From contig MGZB01000055.1 of the NCBI GenBank assembly GCA_001801995.1, positions 125,978 to 189,977 of the forward strand: a stretch of DNA of 64,000 bases. The letters run 5' to 3'. Within the stretch, counting starts at the first letter, position 1, and every line of letters begins with the position of its first letter. A program made the position numbers and the translations under genes. This stretch comes from Gammaproteobacteria bacterium RIFOXYD12_FULL_61_37 (GTDB lineage: Bacteria > Pseudomonadota > Gammaproteobacteria > Chromatiales > Chromatiaceae). Below are positions 18,151 to 26,192 of this stretch, piece by piece. Under the pieces are notes generated by a model, which was given only the letters and a program-made list of their open reading frames with translations, was not told where the DNA came from and did not search any database.

Positions 18151-19896
18151 ATGGCCGGCAAGATCCCCCGTGAGTTCATTGATCAACTGCTTCAGCGGAC
18201 CGACATCGTCGATGTCGTAAATAGCCGTGTGCCGCTGAAACGGGCGGGCAAGGACTATCAGGCCTGCTGCCCTTTTCACGACGAGAAGACGCCCTCCTTC
18301 ACCGTCAGCCGCGACAAGCAGTTTTATCACTGCTTCGGTTGCGGCGCGCACGGTTCCGCCGTCAGTTTCTTCATGGAATATGAACGCCTCTCCTTCCCCG
18401 AGGCGGTGGAGGAGCTTGCGCGCCTCCAAGGCATCGAAGTCCCTCGCGAACTCTCCGATCAATCCCCGGCCAGGGATCTGCGCCCCCTCTTCGATGTCCT
18501 GACCCAGGCCGACGCCTTCTTCCGCCTCCAGCTCCGCCGCCACCCATCCGCCAGCAAGGCGGTTGAGTATCTGAAGGGCAGGGGTCTGAGCGGCGAGATC
18601 GCAGCCGAATACGGTATCGGCTACGCCCCGCCCGGCTGGGACAATCTCCTGCGCGAACTGGGGCCGCGCTTTGGCGCGCCTCTCCTGACCCAGGCCGGTC
18701 TGATTACCGAAGCAGAGGCCGGCAAGAGTTACGACCGCTTCCGCGACCGGATCATCTTCCCCATCCGTGATGCAAGGGGCCGGGTAGTGGCCTTCGGCGG
18801 CCGCGTACTGGGGGACGACAAGCCCAAATACCTCAACTCCCCCGAGACCCCGGTCTTTCACAAGGGCCGCCAGCTTTACGGCCTCTACGAAATGATCAAG
18901 ACCCTGCGCCGCCCCGAGCAACTGCTGGTGGTGGAGGGCTACATGGACGTGGTGGCCCTGGCGCAACAGGGTATTCGCTACGCCGTCGCCACCCTGGGGA
19001 CCGCGACCACGGCGGAACACCTGGAGCAGGTCTTCCGGCTGACGGCCGAAGTGGCCTTCTGTTTCGACGGCGACCGGGCCGGGCGCGAGGCCGGCTGGAA
19101 GGCCTTGAAGGTGGCCCTGCCCCTCATGAGTCAGGGGCGCGGGGCGCGCTTTCTCTTCCTGCCGGAGGGAGAGGACCCCGATAGCCTGGTGCGTAAGGAG
19201 GGGGCGGATGCTTTCGAGCGCCGTGTCCGGGAGGCGGAGCCCCTGTCGGACTACCTGCTCAAGCAACTGGCGGCGGAGGCAGACATGGGCTCCCTCGACG
19301 GCCGCGCTCGATTCGCGGAGGCGGCGCGAGGCTATATCGAACAACTGCCGGATGGGTTGTTCAAACAGATGATGTGGCGCCGCTTGGCCGAACGCAGCGG
19401 CGCCCCGATCGAGGATCTGGCACCGGCTACCGCCCCGGTACGCAGCTTTCGCCGGCCCCTGCTCAAGGAATCCACCCGTCAATACAAGGGGGCCACGCCG
19501 GTGCGCCAGGCTATCACCCTCCTGCTGAAGGAGCCCCGCCTGGCCCTGCTGGAAGACCTCCCTCCCGGCTGGCGAGAGGTGGAGGCGCCGGGTATCGCCC
19601 TACTGCGCGAGCTGGCCGCCGTCATCGCCCAGGAACCCAGCATCGATACGGGACGGCTCCTGGAGCACTGGCGCGGCGAGGAGGCCTTTCGCCACCTCGC
19701 CACCCTGAGCGGGGTTCAGCCGGAGATACCGGTTGAAGGATACGAGGCCGAGTTCCGCGACTGCCTGAAACGGCTCCAGCGCGAATCCTGGCGCCAGGAG
19801 TTCACCCGCCTCACGGCCCGGGTGGGCCATGAACTGTCCCTGACTGAACAGGAACGGGTGAAGACCTTGACAAAGTTGATGGCGGAGAAGGGGTAA
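18151..19896 (+). CDS. dnaG: DNA primase
   Basis: DnaG makes the RNA primers for replication. At 581 residues it has an N-terminal CHC2 zinc finger (CCPFHDEKTPSF then CFGCG, about 39-65), the RNA-polymerase core with Toprim motifs (VVEGYMDVVAL and FDGDRAG, about 260-315), and a C-terminal helicase-binding domain. The usual downstream sigma factor gene rpoD is not adjacent; rpoZ follows after 82 bases instead. Confidence 0.97.
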   Translation: MAGKIPREFIDQLLQRTDIVDVVNSRVPLKRAGKDYQACCPFHDEKTPSFTVSRDKQFYHCFGCGAHGSAVSFFMEYERLSFPEAVEELARLQGIEVPRELSDQSPARDLRPLFDVLTQADAFFRLQLRRHPSASKAVEYLKGRGLSGEIAAEYGIGYAPPGWDNLLRELGPRFGAPLLTQAGLITEAEAGKSYDRFRDRIIFPIRDARGRVVAFGGRVLGDDKPKYLNSPETPVFHKGRQLYGLYEMIKTLRRPEQLLVVEGYMDVVALAQQGIRYAVATLGTATTAEHLEQVFRLTAEVAFCFDGDRAGREAGWKALKVALPLMSQGRGARFLFLPEGEDPDSLVRKEGADAFERRVREAEPLSDYLLKQLAAEADMGSLDGRARFAEAARGYIEQLPDGLFKQMMWRRLAERSGAPIEDLAPATAPVRSFRRPLLKESTRQYKGATPVRQAITLLLKEPRLALLEDLPPGWREVEAPGIALLRELAAVIAQEPSIDTGRLLEHWRGEEAFRHLATLSGVQPEIPVEGYEAEFRDCLKRLQRESWRQEFTRLTARVGHELSLTEQERVKTLTKLMAEKG

Positions 19897-19978
19897 TGGC
19901 TTATCGCTGATCAATCGGATAACATGCCCGGTTTGCGATTTTGCACCGATTTGGATTTTTTGACGGAGAGGCTTGCCG

Positions 19979-20263
19979 ATGGCCCGTGTAACTGTAGAAG
20001 ACTGTCTGGATAATGTTGATAACCGCTTTGATCTGGTGCTGCTTGCGTCCAAGCGCGCCCGGCAATTGGCCTACGGCGCCGATTCCCTGGTTCCGGCCGA
20101 GAACGACAAGCCGACCGTGCTGGCCCTGCGGGAGATAGCCGAAGGTCTGATCACCCCCGCGCGCATGGAGGCCGTCGAGGCGGCGGCCGCTGCGGAAGCT
20201 GCGGTCGAGATGACAAGCATGGCCGATTTGCGGTTGGGCGACGATATCGGGATCGATATGTGA
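19979..20263 (+). CDS. rpoZ: RNA polymerase omega subunit
   Basis: Omega helps assemble the beta-prime subunit and in proteobacteria forms part of a ppGpp site. The 94-residue protein begins [20 protein letters not shown] and has the conserved [10 protein letters not shown]. The C-terminus is Ala/Glu-rich. The ATG at 19979 follows GGAGAGG; a TTG 6 bases earlier is less likely. It precedes spoT, the conserved order, which ties the ppGpp enzyme to a ppGpp target. Confidence 0.96.
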   Translation: MARVTVEDCLDNVDNRFDLVLLASKRARQLAYGADSLVPAENDKPTVLALREIAEGLITPARMEAVEAAAAAEAAVEMTSMADLRLGDDIGIDM

Positions 20264-20384
20264 ATCATGCGAGGGAGGGCCGGGAATCACGCCCAGGAAC
20301 CTGCGGCCGCTCCCTTCTCCCTCGAACCTCAAGCCCGAAGCCATGGTCTATCCTGTGATAGTTGCAACGATATAGAGGATTCCC

Positions 20385-22562
20385 ATGGCCCAATCCGGGT
20401 CCAGTCGCAAAGAGATAGAGGCGGCGGCCAACCCGAACCGCGTTCTCATCAGCGATTTCTGCGATTTTCTGGAGAGCTACCTGAGCCGCGAGCAGATTCG
20501 CGAGGTCTATCGCGCCTATCTGTTCAGCGCCGAGGCCCACCAGAATCAGCGGCGGGTCTCCGGGGAACCCTACATCTATCACCCCATCTCGGTCGCTTAC
20601 ATCCTGGCGCGGATGCGCATGGACCACACCTGCCTGATAGCGGCGATCCTGCACGACGTGATCGAGGACACGGGCACCAGCAAGGAGGTGGTGGCCAAGG
20701 AATTCGGCGAGGAGGTCGCCGAACTGGTGGACGGGGTCAGCAAGCTGACGCAGATGGATTTCCGTTCCCAGGCCGAGGCCCAGGCGGCCAATTTCCGCAA
20801 GATGCTGCTGGCGGTGGCCAAAGATATCCGGGTCATCATCATCAAGCTGGCCGACCGGCTCCACAACATGCGGACCCTGGGGGTCATGCGGCCGGAGAAG
20901 TGCCGCCGCATCGCCAAGGAGACCTTGGAGATCTACGCCCCCATCGCCAACCGTTTCGGCATCAACAGCATCCGTCTCGAACTGGAACTGCTGGGCTTCC
21001 AGGCCTATTGGCCGGCCCGCTACCGCGTGATCACCGGGCGGATCAAGAAAAACCGGGGCAACCGCAAGGAGGTGGTCAGCCACATCGAGGAGGCCATCCG
21101 CCTGCGCCTGCGGCAGGAAGGAATCGAGGGGGATGTCTGCGGCCGGGAGAAGAACCCCTACAGCATCTACCGCAAGATGCGCGAGAAGCGGATTTCCCTT
21201 TCCGAACTGGCGGATGTCTTCGCCTTCCGCATCATCGTTGACAAGATCGACACCTGCTACCGCGCCCTGGGCGCCGTGCATAACCTCTACAAGCCCAAGC
21301 CCGGCAGCTTCAAGGACTACATCGCCATCCCCAAGGCCAACGGCTATCAGTCGCTGCACACGGTGCTGATCGCCCTGCACGGCCTGCCTATCGAGATCCA
21401 GATCCGCACCCAGGACATGCACCAGATCGCCGAATCGGGGATCGCCGCCCACTGGAGCTACAAGAACCAGCATGCCGGGCGCGACACCTTGGCGCGCGGG
21501 GCCTCGGAGTGGCTGTCGAGCCTGCTGGAGATGCAGAGCGGGGTGGGCGATTCCATGGAGTTTCTGGAAAACGTCAAGATCGACCTCTACCCGGACGAGG
21601 TCTATGTCTTCACCCCGCGCGGACAGATCATGGTCCTTCCCAAGGGGGCCACGGTCATCGACTTCGCCTATGCCGTGCATACCGGCATCGGCAGCCGGTG
21701 CGTGGCGGCCCGCATCGACCGCCGCCTGGCCCCCCTGCGATCCCGCCTCTTCACCGGCCAGACGGTGGAAATCATCACCCGCGAGGGGGCCGTGCCCAAT
21801 CCCGCCTGGCTCAATTTCGTCGTGACCAACAAGGCGCGCGGCCACATCCGCTCCTATCTGAAGAATCTCAAACAGCAGGAGGCGGCGGAGCTGGGCCGCA
21901 GGCTTCTGGAAAAGGAGCTGGCGGCCTACGACACCCGCATCGACGCCATTCCGGACGAACAGATGGCGGTCCTCCTCCGGGATTGGGGCGCCGGTTCCCT
22001 GCAAGGCCTGCTGGTGGAGATCGGACTGGGCAACCGCATGCCCCTGCTGGCGGCGCAACGCCTGACCGGTTTGGCGGGGGAACCCCTGCCCGAGGCCAGC
22101 CACCGGGACCGGCACGAGGGGCCGCTCTACATCAGGGGCACCGAGGGCATGGTGGTGAACTACGCCAAATGCTGCCGCCCCATCCCCGGTGATCAGATCA
22201 CGGCCGTCTTCAATCCGGGCAAGGGCATGGTGGTACACCGGCAGGAGTGCCGCAATCTGAAAAAGGAACGGAGGGCCGGAGAGGGCTGGCTCGAACTCGA
22301 TTGGGAGAAGGGCATCGAGGCCAGCTTCGCCACCGAGGTCCGGGTATCGGTCGGCAACCAGCGCGGGGTGCTGGCCTCGGTGGCCGCCGCTATCGCCGAC
22401 ATGGGCTCCAACATCGATAACGTAGCCATCGAGGAACGCGACGGCCTCACCTCGACCCTCATCTTCGTCATCGAAGTGAGCGACCGCCAGCACCTGGCCA
22501 GAATCATGCGCCGCTTGCGCTCCCTGCCCAGGGTGATCCGTATCCTGCGGGCCTTGGGTTGA
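20385..22562 (+). CDS. spoT: Bifunctional (p)ppGpp synthetase/hydrolase SpoT
   Basis: SpoT makes and degrades the alarmone (p)ppGpp. At 725 residues it has an HD hydrolase domain with an intact HDVIED motif (about 86-91), a RelA-type synthetase domain (about 230-350), a TGS domain (about 395-455) and a C-terminal ACT domain starting near residue 650. The complete HD motif indicates active hydrolase, so this is SpoT/Rel rather than RelA. It sits between rpoZ and ridA as usual. Confidence 0.96.
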   Translation: MAQSGSSRKEIEAAANPNRVLISDFCDFLESYLSREQIREVYRAYLFSAEAHQNQRRVSGEPYIYHPISVAYILARMRMDHTCLIAAILHDVIEDTGTSKEVVAKEFGEEVAELVDGVSKLTQMDFRSQAEAQAANFRKMLLAVAKDIRVIIIKLADRLHNMRTLGVMRPEKCRRIAKETLEIYAPIANRFGINSIRLELELLGFQAYWPARYRVITGRIKKNRGNRKEVVSHIEEAIRLRLRQEGIEGDVCGREKNPYSIYRKMREKRISLSELADVFAFRIIVDKIDTCYRALGAVHNLYKPKPGSFKDYIAIPKANGYQSLHTVLIALHGLPIEIQIRTQDMHQIAESGIAAHWSYKNQHAGRDTLARGASEWLSSLLEMQSGVGDSMEFLENVKIDLYPDEVYVFTPRGQIMVLPKGATVIDFAYAVHTGIGSRCVAARIDRRLAPLRSRLFTGQTVEIITREGAVPNPAWLNFVVTNKARGHIRSYLKNLKQQEAAELGRRLLEKELAAYDTRIDAIPDEQMAVLLRDWGAGSLQGLLVEIGLGNRMPLLAAQRLTGLAGEPLPEASHRDRHEGPLYIRGTEGMVVNYAKCCRPIPGDQITAVFNPGKGMVVHRQECRNLKKERRAGEGWLELDWEKGIEASFATEVRVSVGNQRGVLASVAAAIADMGSNIDNVAIEERDGLTSTLIFVIEVSDRQHLARIMRRLRSLPRVIRILRALG

Positions 22563-22564
22563 GG

Positions 22565-22580
22565 TTTCACAGCCTCTCAG
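22565..22580. repeat. Solo 16-base terminus of the fold-back element found at 61684-61870
   Basis: TTTCACAGCCTCTCAG, just after the spoT stop, is the exact reverse complement of the left end of the 61.7-kb element (61684-61699). A 16-base identity is not expected by chance in 64 kb. It may be a relic left by excision or decay. Confidence 0.45.
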
Positions 22581-22618
22581 GTCCACATTTCCAAATTCCA
22601 GAAACACGAGGGAAACAC

Positions 22619-23005
22619 ATGAGCAGAGAAATCATCCGCACCGATCGGGCGCCGCAGGCCATCGGCACCTATTCCCAGGCGGTCAAGGTGGGCAAAACCG
22701 TCTATCTGTCGGGGCAGATCCCCCTGGTCCCGGAGACCATGGAGATGACGGCGGGCGGCATCCAGGCCCAGATCTGCCGCGTCTTCGACAATCTGCAAGC
22801 GGTGGCCCAGGCCGCCGGGGGCAGCCTGGCGGATGTGGTCAAGCTCAACGTCTATCTGACCGACCTGACGAACTTTCCCCTGGTCAATCAGGTGATGGCC
22901 GAATACTTCAGCGAGCCCTACCCGGCGCGCGCCGCCGTCGGCGTGGCTTCGCTGCCGCGAGGGGCCGCAGTCGAAATGGACGGGGTGATGGAGCTGGGTT
23001 CTTGA
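22619..23005 (+). CDS. ridA: RidA family reactive intermediate deaminase
   Basis: RidA hydrolyses reactive enamine/imine intermediates from PLP enzymes such as threonine dehydratase. The 128-residue protein has the family signature [20 protein letters not shown] with the substrate-binding Arg (about 103), and [10 protein letters not shown] near the N-terminus. The ATG at 22619 follows GAGGG; upstream in-frame starts would enter spoT. It follows spoT as in many gammaproteobacteria and overlaps the DHH gene by TTGA. The usual next gene recG is absent. Confidence 0.95.
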   Translation: MSREIIRTDRAPQAIGTYSQAVKVGKTVYLSGQIPLVPETMEMTAGGIQAQICRVFDNLQAVAQAAGGSLADVVKLNVYLTDLTNFPLVNQVMAEYFSEPYPARAAVGVASLPRGAAVEMDGVMELGS

Positions 23006-23991
23006 GTTCAAGGGACGCCTACGACGTTTTCAACGGCGACGCCGACGGCATCTGCGCCCTGCTACAGCTTCGGCTGGCCGAGCCCCGCGATGCGACCCTG
23101 ATCACTGGCGTCAAGCGGGATATCGGCCTGCTGGCGAGGGTCCCGGTTGCGGCCCCGGCCGAGATCAGGGTCCTGGACCTGAGCCTGGACAAGAACCGCC
23201 AGGCCCTGCTGCGCCAGTTGGAACTCGGCAGCCGTATCCTCTACCTGGACCACCATGATCCGGGGACGGAAGGGGTGCCCGAGCATCCCGGCCTCACCGC
23301 GCATATCGACACCGATCCCAACCTCTGCACCAGCCTGATCGCGGACCGGCTGTTGCGGGGGCGATTCCGTCTTTGGGCAATTACCGGCGCCTTTGGGGAC
23401 AACCTGATCGAAACGGCCGAGGCCCTGTGCCGGCAGGCGGGGCTGGACGAGGGGCAGATGGAACGCCTGAATAGGCTCGGGGTCTGCCTCAACTACAACG
23501 GTTACGGCACCGGTCTGGATGACCTGCACTTCCACCCCGCCGATCTCTACCGCGCCCTTTCGCCCTTCCAAGATCCCTTCGACTTCCTCCACGAGGGGCG
23601 GGAGACCTGGCAAAGGCTGCTGGCCGGTTACGAAGCGGATCTGGCCGAGGGGTTGCGGATTGCGCCCGAGTACAGCGACCCCGCCATCGCCGTCCTGCTG
23701 CTGCCGGACGAGGCTTGGGCGCGCCGGGTCAACGGCCCCTTGGGCAACGAGCTATGCAACCGCCACCCGGCGCGCGCCCATGCCATTGTGACCCGCAAGG
23801 GGCCGGGGACCTATCAGGTCAGCATCCGCGCCCCCCTGAACAACAGGAACGGGGCGAACGAACTGGCGGCCCAATTCCCCACGGGTGGCGGACGCAAGGG
23901 GGCTGCGGGCATCAATGAACTGCCGGAGGCCGATCTGCCCCGATTTATCGAGGCCATGAGGCGTCACTATCAGAAATCCACGGGCAGATAG
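23002..23991 (+). CDS. DHH superfamily phosphoesterase
   Basis: This 329-residue protein has the family motifs: [13 protein letters not shown] (motif I, Asp ligands, about 7-19), VLDLSLD (motif II), and LYLDHHDPG (motif III, DHH, about 79-87). The C-terminal GGGRKGAAG (about 297) is the DHHA1 substrate-binding element. Such Mn-dependent enzymes act on nanoRNA, cyclic dinucleotides or single-stranded DNA; which one applies cannot be told here. Translation starts at TTG 23002, overlapping the ridA stop as TTGA, with GGAG 8 bases upstream. It is tail-to-tail with the next gene with 22 bases of overlap. Confidence 0.82.
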   Translation: MSSRDAYDVFNGDADGICALLQLRLAEPRDATLITGVKRDIGLLARVPVAAPAEIRVLDLSLDKNRQALLRQLELGSRILYLDHHDPGTEGVPEHPGLTAHIDTDPNLCTSLIADRLLRGRFRLWAITGAFGDNLIETAEALCRQAGLDEGQMERLNRLGVCLNYNGYGTGLDDLHFHPADLYRALSPFQDPFDFLHEGRETWQRLLAGYEADLAEGLRIAPEYSDPAIAVLLLPDEAWARRVNGPLGNELCNRHPARAHAIVTRKGPGTYQVSIRAPLNNRNGANELAAQFPTGGGRKGAAGINELPEADLPRFIEAMRRHYQKSTGR

Positions 23992-24317
23992 AAAAAGACA
24001 AACCGCCCCTCCTCCACATCCACCATCAGGGTGGCGCCGTGGTAGATCCCGTAATCCACATAGCCCGGAACGGCGCTGCGCAAATGGCATTCGCTGGAGT
24101 GCTGGGGAGATTCGAAGTCGCGGTCCCGGTCGTACCATGAAAGCAGCATATGTTCCCCGATCCGCGCCTCGGCCTCCCGCTTGGCAAGAGCCATGGCCTC
24201 CAAATAATCCTTGAGCGGCGGTTCCGGATGGAGCCTCACCTGGGTAATCCCGGAAAGGTCCGGTGCGGTGCGTATCGTGCAGAAGAAGCCGGGGTCTTCG
24301 GGATGATCTTTGTTCAT
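23970..24317 (-). CDS. Small AF1514-like (DUF5619-type) protein
   Basis: This 115-residue soluble protein has a pattern I associate, with caution, with the AF1514/DUF5619 family: an amphipathic helix (LKDYLEAMALAKREAEARI), then MLLSWYDRDRDFESP and a strand region ending in acidic/hydrophobic strands. That family has no established function. The ATG at 24317 has AGGA 9-12 bases upstream, so the longer frame to 24389 is rejected. It overlaps the 3' end of the DHH gene by 22 bases, tail to tail. Confidence 0.6.
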   Translation of the reverse strand: MNKDHPEDPGFFCTIRTAPDLSGITQVRLHPEPPLKDYLEAMALAKREAEARIGEHMLLSWYDRDRDFESPQHSSECHLRSAVPGYVDYGIYHGATLMVDVEEGRFVFFYLPVDF

Positions 24318-24400
24318 TTCAGTGTTCCTGTGATTCGACTGGGTTTTCAGGATAACGATCATGGGGCGAGGCGGGCCACCCCGGAGCATGAAAATGCCAA

Positions 24401-24447
24401 TGTAGGTCGGCCTTCAGGCCGACTGTCGCCCTGAAGGGCGACCTACA
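24401..24447. repeat. REP-like palindrome (GTAGGTCGGCCTTCAGGCC family)
   Basis: The arms TGTAGGTCGGCCTTCAGG and the inverted CCTGAAGGGCGACCTACA pair over 23 bases with 2 mismatches. A related palindrome is at 52577-52633, and both are followed by TTTTCACG(G/C)TAA. Such hairpins are scattered repeats in gammaproteobacteria. No RAYT transposase gene is in the window. Confidence 0.8.
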
Positions 24448-24584
24448 GTATTTTCACGGTAAACACTAACTCCCCGCAGCTTGCACAGCCAGACGGCATC
24501 TCTCCCTCCGGGAAAGGCCGTGGTAGGCCGGCCTACGTCTTTGGGGCGCCGGGTCCGGGGCCTTTGACAATCCTTCTGGACAAC

Positions 24585-24631
24585 TGACCACCGGTCATTT
24601 AGCCTTCCCGCATCTAACTGACCGGCAGTCA
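24585..24631 (+). promoter_or_regulatory. Two TetR-type operator candidates upstream of the efflux operon
   Basis: Two palindromes, TGACCACCGGTCA (24585-24597) and TGACCGGCAGTCA (24619-24631), each sit in an AACTGACC...GTCATTTA context. Their centres are 34 bp apart, about three helical turns. The second ends 3 bases before the adaptor ATG. A TTGACA at 24564-24569 may be the -35 box, but no good -10 follows at 17 bases. The TetR protein at the end of the operon is the natural ligand. Confidence 0.55.
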
Positions 24632-24634
24632 TTT

Positions 24635-25873
24635 ATGCAGAAACACCCCATCCGCTACCCGATCCTTGCGCTGATCCTGTGCGCAGCCTTCAGCTTTCCC
24701 CTGGCGGCCGAGCCGCCCAAGGCCAAGGCAGCCCTCGCGGTCACGGCCACCACGCCCAAGCTGGAAAACTGGAGCACCGGGATTACGGCCAATGGCGCCC
24801 TGGAGGCTTGGCAGGAGGCGGTGATCGCGGCGGAGATCGGCGGGCAGCGCATCGACAAGGTCCTGGCGGATGTGGGCGACCGGGTCAGCAAGGGCCAGGA
24901 GCTGGCGCAACTGGCCCAGGAGGCGGTCCGGGCCGATCTCAAGCAGCAGGAGGCGAAGGTGGTCCAGGCAGAGGCCAGTCTCGCCGCCGCCCGCGTCAAC
25001 GCGGAGCGGGCGCGTCAACTCAGGATCAGCGGCGCCCTGCCGGCCCTTCAGATTGACCAGTACCTGACCGAGGAAGCGACCACCAAGGCCAATCTCCGCG
25101 CCCAGAAGGCCGCCCTGCTCAGCCAACAGATCCGGCTCCGGCAGACCCAGGTCCTGGCGGTGGATGATGGGGTGATCTCGTCCCGAAGCGCCACCCTGGG
25201 GACCGTGGTCCAGGCCGGTACGGAGCTGTTCCGGCTGGTGCGCCAGAACAAGGTGGAGTGGCGGGCGGAGGTGGCGGCCCGCGACCTCGCCCTGATCCAG
25301 CCGGGGCAGAAGGCCAGCCTGGCCCTGCCCGGCGGCGAGCGGGTGCAGGGCGAGGTCCGCGCCGTCTCCCCCACCCTGGACGCCAACACCCGCACGGCCA
25401 AGGTCTATGTGAGCCTTCCGCCCGGCGGCCCGGCCAAGGCGGGCATGTTCGCCCAGGGCGAGATCCTCACCGGCGCCAGCCAGACCCTGACCCTGACCCA
25501 GACCGCTGTGATCCTGCGCGACGGCAACACCTACGTCTTCGTCATCGGCGAGGACAGCCGGGGTCGCTCCCGGCTTCCTGCCTCTAGCGACACTAGTCCC
25601 TCCCTGGACGTCGGTCGCTCCCGGCTTCCTGCCTCTAGCGACACTAGTCCCTCCCTGGACGTCGGTCGCTCCCGGCTTCCTGCCTCTAGCGACACTAGTC
25701 CTTCCCTGGACGTCGTCAGCCAGCGGCCGGTTCGGATCGGCCGGCGCGGCGACAAGCGCGTGGAGATCGTCGAGGGCCTGACCGCCGACGCCCGCGTCGT
25801 CGCCACCGGCGGCGCCTTCCTCAACGACGGCGACAGCGTGCAGGTGGTGGACGAACCGGGGATGCCGCGATGA
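24635..25873 (+). CDS. RND efflux periplasmic adaptor (membrane fusion protein)
   Basis: This 412-residue HlyD/AcrA-type adaptor links the inner-membrane pump to an outer-membrane channel. It has a signal peptide (about 1-24, ending PLAA), a split lipoyl domain (GDRVSKGQELAQL and DDGVISSRSATLGTVVQAG), a helical hairpin between them (about 95-165), a beta-barrel (about 200-280) and a membrane-proximal domain. Residues 310-360 are three identical copies of a 17-residue unit starting GRSRLPASSD, inserted between YVFVIGEDS and VSQRPVRIGRRG, a turn in normal family members. The stop overlaps an ATG as ATGA. No lipobox or outer-membrane channel gene is nearby. Confidence 0.9.
   Translation: MQKHPIRYPILALILCAAFSFPLAAEPPKAKAALAVTATTPKLENWSTGITANGALEAWQEAVIAAEIGGQRIDKVLADVGDRVSKGQELAQLAQEAVRADLKQQEAKVVQAEASLAAARVNAERARQLRISGALPALQIDQYLTEEATTKANLRAQKAALLSQQIRLRQTQVLAVDDGVISSRSATLGTVVQAGTELFRLVRQNKVEWRAEVAARDLALIQPGQKASLALPGGERVQGEVRAVSPTLDANTRTAKVYVSLPPGGPAKAGMFAQGEILTGASQTLTLTQTAVILRDGNTYVFVIGEDSRGRSRLPASSDTSPSLDVGRSRLPASSDTSPSLDVGRSRLPASSDTSPSLDVVSQRPVRIGRRGDKRVEIVEGLTADARVVATGGAFLNDGDSVQVVDEPGMPR
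25562..25714 (+). repeat. In-frame 51-bp tandem triplication inside the adaptor gene
   Basis: Three head-to-tail 51-bp units (25562-25612, 25613-25663, 25664-25714) encode the same 17 residues. The only difference seen is one synonymous C to T in the third copy. Each unit holds inverted ends GTCGCT/AGCGAC. Near-perfect identity implies recent expansion and probable copy-number variability. Confidence 0.95.
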
Positions 25874-26013
25874 GCGAGAATATCCGGAATCTCACGCAAA
25901 GGCGCAAAGACGCCAAGAAGGACCAATCAGGAACGGTGCGGTTCGTGCCTCACCGCATCCTACGGCCTTCGTCTCTTTGCGCCTTTGCGTCTTTGCCTGA
26001 GGCTATCCGATGA
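25870..26013 (+). other. 47-codon frame through repeat element B, linked by ATGA overlaps
   Basis: ATG 25870 overlaps the adaptor stop. The frame reads through the inverted repeat and its stop at 26011-26013 overlaps the ATG of the next frame (26010). The content is repeat DNA, so a functional peptide is unlikely, but translation through it could carry ribosomes to the pump gene. Confidence 0.35.
25882..26011. repeat. Inverted-repeat element B
   Basis: The arms CTCACGCAAAGGCGCAAAGACG and the inverse of CTTTGCGCCTTTGCGTCTTTGCCTGAG (25974-26001) face each other around a centre that includes GGTGCGGTTCGTGCCTCACC (25935-25954). It abuts family-A copy 2. A 29-base piece of the centre (25935-25963) recurs at 34644-34672 with 3 mismatches. 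Confidence 0.75.
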
Positions 26014-26192
26014 ACCTAATCTCCTCATTGAACCGCAAAGGCCGCAAAGGCCGCGAAGGAACGCGAAGGAATTCATTGGCTTGTCTAGGTTTCGCCCCTG
26101 ACCAGGAAGGTAGGAACAAAGATAAAGGCATCGGGTTGTTTTCCTTAGCGTTCTTTGCGTCCTTTGCGGTTGAAAAGAGGGTTCTAGGATGA
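26010..26192 (+). other. 60-codon frame through family-A copy 2, linked by ATGA overlaps
   Basis: The frame starts on the ATGA shared with the previous frame and ends on the ATGA of the RND pump gene (26189-26192). It reads a repeat, so its product is probably not a selected protein. Its value may be translational coupling between adaptor and pump. Confidence 0.35.
26015..26188. repeat. Inverted-repeat element, family A copy 2 (A2)
   Basis: This is nearly the same as the copy at 16112-16277, with an extra 9-bp CAAAGGCCG repeat in the left arm. The right end, GAAAAGAGGGTTCTAGG, directly abuts the pump ATG at 26189, so the element supplies the GAGG ribosome-binding sequence of that gene. Confidence 0.88.

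Noticed and set aside
17566-19482. 638-codon open frame opposite rpsU-yqeY-dnaG
   Set aside because: It spans three well-supported genes on the other strand and has a shadow-type composition.
20265-22607. 780-codon open frame on the strand opposite spoT
   Set aside because: It is the antisense shadow of a high-GC gene with clear SpoT domains; its translation is low-complexity Gly/His/Asp/Leu with no family.
24414-24632. Minus-strand 72-codon frame before the efflux adaptor
   Set aside because: It reads through the REP hairpin and operator region; no protein-like features.
25562-25714. CRISPR-like array in the adaptor gene
   Set aside because: The units are contiguous, without spacers, and lie in frame within a coding sequence.
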